5,107 nucleotides of DNA from Planctomycetota bacterium. Its GTDB lineage: Bacteria > Planctomycetota > UBA8742 > SKZP01. Shown piece by piece: positions 1 through 5,107 of this stretch. The stretch is from NCBI GenBank assembly GCA_007127275.1, contig SKZP01000072.1, forward strand, positions 1-5,107, in the 5' to 3' direction. Made by a program: the position numbers and the translations under genes. Below the pieces are notes generated by a model. The model was not told the DNA's origin, ran no database searches, and worked only from the letters and a program-made list of their open reading frames with translations. Position 1 is the stretch's first letter. Every line of letters starts with the position of its first letter.

Positions 1-1674
1 CATCAGCGGGCCCAAACCCAGGCACGTCAGATGCTGCGTGAAGAAGTGCGCGACGCCGTGGCCCACCACCTCGGAGCCGTGGAAGCGGCCGACGACGCCA
101 ACGCCAACGCCAACAAAAACACGAACAAGGAGCGCTCAGGTGCAGAAAATGGCGACGCCGCGCCGGGCCATTTGTCGGATGAGCCGGCCACGGTGGCAAC
201 GGGTGACGGCGAAGCTGCGAACGAAACCTCGGCGGAGCATTCTGCAAGCTCGGCTCACGCCACGCCGAACACCGCAGAGGAGGCGGCTTCTCTCGACGCC
301 GTGGAAGGCGTGACGGAGTTGTTGCTTGCCACGCTTGTGCCGAGCGAGGCGGACGAGCGGTTGCGCGACCGCGTCCCGGTGAGTCCGCGCATTGCACCCT
401 TCGAGCTTTCCCGCAAGGCATACTACAGCGACGGCTTCACCTTTTACGCATTGTGGGGCGTCGACCGCCAACGGCTGGTCGAGTGGGAGCAACCCCGGCC
501 CAGCAACCTTCGCGCCGTGGACGCTCACGACCCCGAGCACCTTGCGCAACTCATTGGGCAAGCCGCCGGCGAGGTCGCCACGTGGATGGCTCAGCATCCG
601 CCGGCAGATGACAACACCTCCGTTGTCCGTTCGTCAACGGCGCTCGGCGACGGCGACGCACCGGGGATTGTCCGGCTCGCCGAGTTGTGGGCACAAGCGG
701 CGCTCGCCACGGCCAGCATCGCGTTCGACGGCGAGCACACGGTGCGCGTGCAACGGCTCGAGCCGCGCACGGTCGAGGTGGAGCTTGGGTTGCATACCCT
801 GGACGAGACGGCGACTGCCGCGGGGCTTCCCTCGGATGCGCGCTTCTTCCCCGAGGTGGCAGTGGCGACGGAAACGGCGCTCGAAGACGCGCCGCTGACG
901 TTGTATGCCGTGGGCATGGGGTGCCCGGCAAACGTGCGCATCACCGACCACGGGCCGAGCCTCGTCAGCGAGCTACCCGTGCGCCACCTCGACCGCGAAC
1001 TGCCGTCGGAGGAGGCGGTGCTCGGCCACGGCGCCTCGCATGCCAGTGACGGCTTGGCGTTGACGCCGCCGTCGGCGCCGCGCACGGTTCGCTTGCAGAT
1101 CACTCTCGAGGCGCAGCCGTCGCTTGCCGACCGGGGCACGGTTTGGCTCGTCGCCGACCGCCTGCCGGAGGGGTTTGCACCCTGGCGACATCTGTTTCCC
1201 GTTGCGACCCACCGGCTCGACTTCGTGTTGCCCCGCATGGAACGGTTGCACTGGCGCTCCGAGGTCCGCGCGGTGCTGGACGGGGTGGAGATGTCGGAGG
1301 ACGCCCTTTCGCCGTTGATGTCGGCCCTCTTGATCGAGTCGGGCCACGACGAGCTTGCCGCTCGCGAGTACCGCCCCGAGGTGCACGAGCCGTTGCGGCC
1401 GGAGGACTACCTCGTGGTCCTGCGCGGCCACATGGAGGTGCGCTACGACGAGGAGAGCAAGCGTCCCCTGGCCACGGGCGAGTTGCGCCTGATTGCCGAG
1501 GACGCACGCGACGCCGTGGGCGACGGGAACACGGAATTGGAATTGACCGCCATTGAGTTGGTCGGCCGCGGCTTTCCGAACGACGACGAGCCGTTTCCGG
1601 CGCTGCGCGACGCGCTCTCCCGCTCACGGGTGCAGTTCAGTTTGCGTCAAGCCCTCGACCGCTTCACACGTTGA
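1..1674 (+). CDS. Hypothetical protein, 5'-partial, with disordered linker and unknown C-terminal domain
   Basis: I do not recognise this protein's family. The frame is open from base 1 to a TGA at 1672-1674, giving 557 codons. The first ATG is at 31, but ten sense codons precede it without a stop and no ribosome binding site lies in front of it. The real start is therefore probably left of the window. Counting from base 1, residues 1-32 look helical (QARQMLREEVRDAVAHHLG). Residues 33 to about 98 are a low-complexity, probably disordered linker rich in Ala, Asn, Glu, Ser and Thr. From residue 128 (SPRIAPFELSRKAYYSDG) the sequence is globular, with helices around AELWAQAALATASIAF and mostly alternating beta-type strands after residue 360 (RTVRLQITLEAQP, GTVWLVADRLPEG, LDFVLPRMERLHW, EDYLVVLRGHMEVRY). 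I see no signal peptide, membrane segment, Walker motif, zinc ligands or clear catalytic motif, so it is probably cytoplasmic. Coding is very likely; function is unknown. Confidence 0.85.
   Translation, partial: HQRAQTQARQMLREEVRDAVAHHLGAVEAADDANANANKNTNKERSGAENGDAAPGHLSDEPATVATGDGEAANETSAEHSASSAHATPNTAEEAASLDAVEGVTELLLATLVPSEADERLRDRVPVSPRIAPFELSRKAYYSDGFTFYALWGVDRQRLVEWEQPRPSNLRAVDAHDPEHLAQLIGQAAGEVATWMAQHPPADDNTSVVRSSTALGDGDAPGIVRLAELWAQAALATASIAFDGEHTVRVQRLEPRTVEVELGLHTLDETATAAGLPSDARFFPEVAVATETALEDAPLTLYAVGMGCPANVRITDHGPSLVSELPVRHLDRELPSEEAVLGHGASHASDGLALTPPSAPRTVRLQITLEAQPSLADRGTVWLVADRLPEGFAPWRHLFPVATHRLDFVLPRMERLHWRSEVRAVLDGVEMSEDALSPLMSALLIESGHDELAAREYRPEVHEPLRPEDYLVVLRGHMEVRYDEESKRPLATGELRLIAEDARDAVGDGNTELELTAIELVGRGFPNDDEPFPALRDALSRSRVQFSLRQALDRFTR
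97..114 (+). repeat. Triple GCCAAC hexanucleotide tandem repeat inside the first gene
   Basis: Three perfect copies of GCCAAC stand head to tail and encode Ala-Asn-Ala-Asn-Ala-Asn. AAC-rich codons follow (KNTNK). The unit is two codons long, so a gain or loss of copies would change linker length without shifting the frame. It marks the start of the low-complexity linker. Confidence 0.85.
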
Positions 1675-1772
1675 GCCGCCAAGTCGAGTCTTGCACGTGC
1701 TCCCCCTCGCGCCACGCCGGACGCCATGCCGCCTGCGTCGCCCAAGCTCCACGTTGTGGATATGTCGCACGT

Positions 1773-1793
1773 CAAGCCCACGGGCTTCGCCCG
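1773..1793 (+). repeat. REP-like palindromic repeat, copy A
   Basis: This 21-base stretch (CAAGCCCACGGGCTTCGCCC followed by G) recurs exactly at 5080-5100 in the same orientation. Its core GGGC-TTC-GCCC folds into a small hairpin. Unlike the terminal copy, the right outer arm has diverged (GAGCGTC in place of GTGGGTC), so the full 9-bp stem is lost. The short length, intergenic position and multiple copies resemble REP-type repeats. Membership of a known REP family is not established from this window alone. Confidence 0.75.
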
Positions 1794-1857
1794 AGCGTCA
1801 AAGCCCGAAAGTGGTTGCGTGCGACCCACGGTGCGTGCGACGCTTGGGCGAAGCCCG
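1781..1857. repeat. Long inverted repeat: two opposed repeat copies forming a 19-bp stem
   Basis: Positions 1781-1799 pair with 1839-1857 over 19 consecutive positions, with one G-T wobble (1793 with 1845) and a 39-base loop. Both arms contain the GGGCTTCGCCC core, once on each strand, so this is a head-to-head pair of repeat copies. Within the loop, CGACCCACGG at 1822-1831 is the reverse complement of the right end of the terminal copy (5098-5107). The right-hand copy therefore appears to be an inverted repeat unit split by about 15 extra bases. There is no T-run after the stem on either strand, so I do not call it an intrinsic terminator. Confidence 0.8.
1816..1841 (+). repeat. 10-base direct repeat TGCGTGCGAC, two copies 16 bases apart
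   Basis: TGCGTGCGAC occurs at 1816-1825 and again at 1832-1841, inside the loop and right arm of the large inverted repeat. The duplicated bases coincide with the sequence that splits the inverted repeat unit. This suggests a local duplication within the repeat cluster. It could instead be a pair of binding half-sites, but nothing else supports that. Confidence 0.6.
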
Positions 1858-1963
1858 AGAATTTGATAAATAGCCAAAATGCCGGGTCGTTGCGGACACT
1901 CGTTCGGTGGGTCTTCAATTATCAGTGCGATTGGGGCTTTACGGACAAGGTCACCTTCTGGCA

Positions 1964-1969
1964 TAGAAT
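1964..1969 (+). promoter_or_regulatory. Possible -10 box (TAGAAT) upstream of the DUF4132 gene
   Basis: TAGAAT matches the bacterial housekeeping -10 consensus at five of six positions and sits in the less GC-rich part of the gap. The best -35 candidate, TTTACG at 1938-1943, has a long 20-base spacer and only four matching bases. Transcription starting near 1976 would place both leader hairpins in the 5' untranslated region if translation begins at 2090 or 2105. This is a weak call. Confidence 0.25.
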
Positions 1970-1982
1970 TTCGCTCCCGCGC

Positions 1983-2015
1983 GAATGGTGGGGAGTGATC
2001 ATGCTCCCACCGTTC
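1983..2015 (+). promoter_or_regulatory. Leader hairpin 1 before the DUF4132 gene
   Basis: Positions 1983-1995 pair with 2004-2015: twelve pairs including one G-T wobble, with a single bulged G. The loop is TGATCATG and holds the palindrome TGATCA. The upstream ATG at 1985 lies inside the left arm, which would hinder its use as a start. At DNA level the dyad could be an operator; at RNA level it would be a stable 5' leader stem. No T-run follows, so it is not a typical intrinsic terminator. Confidence 0.5.
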
Positions 2016-2030
2016 ACCAAAGCAATCATC

Positions 2031-2068
2031 CCGTGCCCCCCTCAAGGGGTCTTCGCGTACCGGCACGG
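2031..2068 (+). promoter_or_regulatory. Leader hairpin 2, nested stem before the DUF4132 start
   Basis: CCGTGCC (2031-2037) pairs with GGCACGG (2062-2068). Directly inside it, CCCC (2038-2041) pairs with GGGG (2046-2049) around a TCAA loop, leaving a one-sided bulge at 2050-2061. The element ends about 21 bases before the ATG at 2090. Together with hairpin 1 it makes most of the region before the gene structured, consistent with a regulated leader. No known riboswitch class is recognised. Confidence 0.45.
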
Positions 2069-2089
2069 TGCGTTGCATTTCACTCGACG

Positions 2090-5050
2090 ATGGGGTCGTC
2101 CTCCATGCCTGGAGCCCTTGATTCGCTTTTCAAAGATGTTCGCTCCGATCAGCGTGGTCAGTTGGTCCGTTTCCTTCAGGAACGGCAGGGAGAGTGGCCC
2201 GCGATCGGGGAAACGGTTGCCTCTCAGTTGTATATGGCACACCGTTCGATCCGTCCCGCTGAGCTTCTCGTGCAGTCCCGGTTCGGATTGCATCCGGGAC
2301 TCGAGGTCCTTCGGCGCTGGTATGAGAAGACCGAGGCGGTCTACGGCCGCGAGGTGCATCGCCTTGCGCTTGCCGACTGGGCGGATCTGATGCTTCAGAA
2401 CCGCCCCGTACCTCCCTTGTTGGGGGAGATTCTCGAGGCGTGGTGTCTCGACCAAGCCCTGCCCGTGACCGCGGCGGTGCTCGACGACGTGGCGATACGG
2501 CTCATTGAGCGCACCTCCGAAGAAGGGTGGCGCGCCCTTACGCCGATGGGCGTCTCGGTGCTTTTGCTGGTGGCCAACGAAACATTCGGCCCGCCGAGCA
2601 AACCGTTGCTCAACCATGCGGTGCGACGCTTTCGCGAAGTCGCCCTCACGATGCAAGGGACACTGCCACACGCCGCCTTTGCGATCGGCAGCCTGCTTTG
2701 GCGTGCGCTCGACGCCGGGGTGATCGACGCGGCGGAGATGCGCTCCTTCGTCGAGCACAAGCCGGAGTTGCTGCGAATGCTCGAGGGGCACCTCGTGCTC
2801 GGCACGGTTCGCATCAGCGCACTCGTCCCCTTCCGTTCCGCCAGTGAACAGCTGGTGGAACAGGTTTGCCTCGAACGACTGGAAACGATGGTCGACGACC
2901 CCGGCATTCATACGCCGAACGGTCCGTTGAAAGTGATCCCGTTGTGGCCCGGCACCGAGGTGATGCTGCGCGTCCTCGAGCACGTCGAACAAGTCCGCCA
3001 GGTAACGCGCAACGAGTATCAAAACACCGCCGCCTCGAGCCTTTGGCACATCTTGCGACACACGCGACCGTGCCCAGACGAGTCGTTGCCGGTGGAGCGG
3101 CTGGCGCGTTTTGCCGACTCGACGCTGCTGAGTGCTGCAATGGTTGCGCCGTGGTGGGCGGGGGACATTGAACGGGTGCGCGAGTGGCACGGGCTGCAGA
3201 AGTTCGTCGCCTGGGCCTTTGCGCACGCCAATTCCGCCCTCGGCGAGGCCAGCGATGCGATGCCCGAGATGCCACGCATCGAGCGACAGGTCCGCGAAAT
3301 GATTGCCGATCTCGGGCTGCGCACCCAACGGGAGCGCAACCAGGGAATCTATGAGCGCCAGTGGTTTTTCGAGGCCTGCGAGAGCCTCGGCCACGACCGC
3401 GCCATCAGTGCGATCAATCAGCTGCAACTTGCTTTCCGGCATACCACGCACTTGCGCGAGGCGGCCCTGGCGATGCTCGGCGAAAGTCGCGACGAGGTCT
3501 GGGCGGGTACCCGCGAAGGACGGCTGCGCTCCATCCGCATGCTCGGCCTGTTGCCGCTCAACGGCGGCGACGAGCGCCCGAGCGGTGGCAGCGAAGCGGA
3601 AGAGGTGCGCCGTCGCGTCGAGGCGCTGCGCCAGCAATGGAGTGCCTTCGCCGAAATCAATGCCACGCAGCGTCGCCACTACGCCCGTCGTGCCGTCCTT
3701 GCCGGTGCGACGAACATCGCCGAGACGTGTAGCCTTTCCGATCCGACGATGCTCGCCTGGGAGCACGGAGAGGCGTGTATCGAACCGCTGACGTTTCCCT
3801 TGCCGGTGACGCTTCCGAAGTACACGTTGGTCGCGGTGCTCGACGAGGATGGGCAGCCGATGATCGGCGTGATCAAGCGCGGCAAGAATACGCGCCTACT
3901 CAAGACGGTTCCGCGCGACATCGCCGCCCTTGACGAATACAAGGAGGCACGCGCGGGGATCGGCGAACTGAAAGATTTCGTCGACAATCTCATTGCGCTG
4001 TTCAGCCGCCGACTGATCACTGGCCAGGCGATCGCCTCCAAGCATATGATCTCGCTCCTCGAGCATCCGGTCGCGCAGATCGTCGTTGCCGACCTCGTGT
4101 TCGTGGAAGTGGGCACCGACCACGAAGGCTTCCCGCGCCTGGGCGAGCTGCAACTCGGAGAGCCGGTCAAACTAGAACTGCTCGGCGTTGACGGCACCGC
4201 ACACCCGCTGCCCGAGGGGGCGCAGCTGCGGCTTGCCCATCCGATCGAACTCGAGGAACGGCGCAGCTTGAACGCTTGGCGCGACGCCCTCTTTGCGCAG
4301 GGGCGGCGCCAACCCTTCCCGCAGCTGTTCCGCGAGTTCGAGTGGCCGCGAGCCCCCGGCCGGGCGATGAAGATGACGGATTATGCCGGCTACCGCGTCG
4401 TCGTTCCCGAGGCCGTCGAGTCACTCAACCGACTCGGCTGGGACGTCTGGCCGGGGCAACATCCGCGCCGCGTTTTGCGCGACGACGACCTGGTCGCCTA
4501 CTGGCCACTGCGCCACCGGGACATGCCAAGCGACCTGTTCCGCGACGCTGTCGGCCGCACCGGCGACATTGCCTTTTATCGCCTCTCGAGCGGGGAAGCG
4601 GTCCCTGTCCGGCTGGTCTCGCCGACGGTGCTTTCCGAGGTGGTGCGCGACGCGGTTCAAGTGCTGATTGAGACGAGCCTGCCCGGCGAGTCCTTCCCCG
4701 AGCCGTACCTGAAGATGTGCGAGGCGCTCGCTCACAACTTTGCGGCCCATGCCGCGCAGAAGATGCACTTTGACCTGCCGGTTACCACCCACGCCTCCCC
4801 CACCCGGGTGACGGCTCGCGTGCGAATGCCCGGCGGCAAGAGTGCCGCGATTCACGTCGACCTGCACAGCGCAAAGATCGAGGTCGAGGGAACCGACGTC
4901 GCCCCCTACTTGCCGGAGTCGAAGGAACCGATGTACGTGCCGCATCCGCTGCAGGACCGTTTGCACAACGCCTTCGAGCAGTTCATGCGCGTCCTCGAAG
5001 CATTGCAAATCGAGGACCGCTCGATCATGGACGTCCTCGAGCGCCTCTAG
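2090..5050 (+). CDS. DUF4132 domain-containing protein (MolR/YehI-like C-terminal region)
   Basis: The molecular function of this family is not established. With the ATG at 2090 the protein has 986 residues and ends at TAG. Residues 1 to about 570 are mostly alpha-helical, Leu- and Arg-rich, with a Gly/Ser/Glu linker near 491-506. I recognise no domain there, though a HEAT-like or DUF5724-like fold is possible. From about 575 the DUF4132 pattern is clear: a basic segment VIKRGKNTRLLKTVP (594-608), a helix leading to LLEHPVAQIVVADLVFV (to 672), HPIEL (717-721), QPFPQLFREFEW (from 741), TDYAGYRVVVPEAV (from 763) and LNRLGWDVW (ending 787). LSEVVRDA (from 848) and IHVDLHSAKIEV (from 921) resemble the DUF7737-type tail. 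The WGR domain of E. coli MolR is not seen, nor are membrane segments or a signal peptide. The longest frame starts at ATG 1985, but its first 35 codons use codons unlike the gene body and overlap two hairpins. ATG 2105 has a weak GGGG nine bases upstream and is an equal alternative. Confidence 0.85.
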   Translation: MGSSSMPGALDSLFKDVRSDQRGQLVRFLQERQGEWPAIGETVASQLYMAHRSIRPAELLVQSRFGLHPGLEVLRRWYEKTEAVYGREVHRLALADWADLMLQNRPVPPLLGEILEAWCLDQALPVTAAVLDDVAIRLIERTSEEGWRALTPMGVSVLLLVANETFGPPSKPLLNHAVRRFREVALTMQGTLPHAAFAIGSLLWRALDAGVIDAAEMRSFVEHKPELLRMLEGHLVLGTVRISALVPFRSASEQLVEQVCLERLETMVDDPGIHTPNGPLKVIPLWPGTEVMLRVLEHVEQVRQVTRNEYQNTAASSLWHILRHTRPCPDESLPVERLARFADSTLLSAAMVAPWWAGDIERVREWHGLQKFVAWAFAHANSALGEASDAMPEMPRIERQVREMIADLGLRTQRERNQGIYERQWFFEACESLGHDRAISAINQLQLAFRHTTHLREAALAMLGESRDEVWAGTREGRLRSIRMLGLLPLNGGDERPSGGSEAEEVRRRVEALRQQWSAFAEINATQRRHYARRAVLAGATNIAETCSLSDPTMLAWEHGEACIEPLTFPLPVTLPKYTLVAVLDEDGQPMIGVIKRGKNTRLLKTVPRDIAALDEYKEARAGIGELKDFVDNLIALFSRRLITGQAIASKHMISLLEHPVAQIVVADLVFVEVGTDHEGFPRLGELQLGEPVKLELLGVDGTAHPLPEGAQLRLAHPIELEERRSLNAWRDALFAQGRRQPFPQLFREFEWPRAPGRAMKMTDYAGYRVVVPEAVESLNRLGWDVWPGQHPRRVLRDDDLVAYWPLRHRDMPSDLFRDAVGRTGDIAFYRLSSGEAVPVRLVSPTVLSEVVRDAVQVLIETSLPGESFPEPYLKMCEALAHNFAAHAAQKMHFDLPVTTHASPTRVTARVRMPGGKSAAIHVDLHSAKIEVEGTDVAPYLPESKEPMYVPHPLQDRLHNAFEQFMRVLEALQIEDRSIMDVLERL

Positions 5051-5082
5051 GTCTACAACGCGGGATTTTGCCCCTCCCCCAA

Positions 5083-5105
5083 GCCCACGGGCTTCGCCCG
5101 TGGGT
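5083..5105. repeat. REP-like palindromic repeat, copy C, perfect hairpin 3' of the DUF4132 gene
   Basis: CCCACGGGC (5084-5092) pairs perfectly with GCCCGTGGG (5096-5104) around a TTC loop, and a G-T wobble (5083 with 5105) can extend the stem. It starts 33 bases after the TAG and shares 21 exact bases (5080-5100) with copy A at 1773-1793 in direct orientation. As RNA it would form a very stable stem that could end or protect the 3' end of the transcript. The window stops at 5107, so whether a T-run follows cannot be seen. Confidence 0.85.
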
Positions 5106-5107
5106 CG

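Larger units (their letters stand above)
1675..2089. other. Structured intergenic region with repeats and leader hairpins
   Basis: About 415 bases separate the stop of the first gene from the preferred start of the second, or 310 bases if the upstream ATG at 1985 is used. The first 95 bases are GC-rich and hold only small palindromes: GCACGTGC at 1693-1700 and TCCAC-GTT-GTGGA at 1748-1760. Positions 1773-1860 are a mosaic of palindromic repeat copies. Positions 1857-1925 are noticeably more AT-rich. Positions 1983-2068 hold two strong hairpins. I see no tRNA, no stem followed by a T-run, and no convincing small gene. The open frames that cross here read through the repeats. Confidence 0.7.

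Noticed and set aside
591..1238. Minus-strand open frame of 215 residues inside the first gene
   Set aside because: It is a shadow frame fully inside the plus-strand gene, with biased Ser/Arg/Ala composition and no domain signal.
1781..1857. Intrinsic terminator after the first gene
   Set aside because: The stem is strong but is not followed by a T-run on either strand, and its loop is 39 bases long. A repeat pair explains it better.
1890..1922. Promoter built from TTGCGG (1890-1895) and AATTAT (1917-1922)
   Set aside because: The spacer would be 21 bases and the -10 match is poor, so it is weaker than the already doubtful TAGAAT candidate.
1647..2078. Minus-strand open frame of 143 residues across the gap
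   Set aside because: Much of it is translated repeat sequence, and it overlaps the end of the first gene. The GC-rich repeats lack stops on both strands, which explains the frame.
1671..2390. Plus-strand open frame of 239 residues bridging the intergenic gap
   Set aside because: It starts with TTG at the stop of the first gene, reads straight through the palindromic repeats and hairpins, and then overlaps the DUF4132 gene out of frame. Composition and content do not look like a protein.
2042..3766. Long minus-strand open frame of 574 residues opposite the DUF4132 gene
   Set aside because: It lies almost entirely antisense to a well-supported coding region. In GC-rich genes such long frames arise because stop codons are rare. 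Its translation shows no recognisable domain.

Overview
The window comes from a GC-rich bacterium. Its two long plus-strand genes favour G or C at the third codon position. Between and after them lie short GC-rich palindromic repeats with the core AAGCCCACGGGCTTCGCCC. From memory, repeats of this kind, and the missing Shine-Dalgarno sequences, fit a planctomycete-like genome. That assignment is inference; no rRNA or marker gene is present to confirm it.

Layout: (1) Positions 1-1674 hold the 3' part of a plus-strand gene of unknown function, open to the left edge. It has an N-terminal helix, an Ala/Asn/Glu/Ser-rich disordered linker that opens with a GCCAAC triple repeat, and a large globular C-terminal region that I cannot place in a family. 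(2) Positions 1675-2089 are non-coding and rich in structure: a mosaic of palindromic repeat copies (1773-1860), a more AT-rich stretch, a weak candidate -10 box, and two strong hairpins (1983-2015 and 2031-2068) just before the next gene. (3) Positions 2090-5050 (or from 1985) encode a protein of about 986 residues. Its C-terminal 40% matches the DUF4132 pattern, the family of E. coli MolR/YehI, and appears to end in a DUF7737-like tail. (4) Positions 5051-5107 are 3' flank and end in a perfect 9-bp hairpin. This is another copy of the same repeat, in direct orientation to the copy at 1773.

How the genes may work together: they lie on one strand, but a 310-415 bp structured gap separates them, so co-transcription is not assured. 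DUF4132 proteins such as E. coli YehI occur near MoxR-type AAA+ ATPase and von Willebrand A genes. The unknown upstream protein could therefore belong to such a cluster, but neither an ATPase nor a vWA domain is visible here. I see no tRNA, rRNA, CRISPR array, transposase or minus-strand gene.
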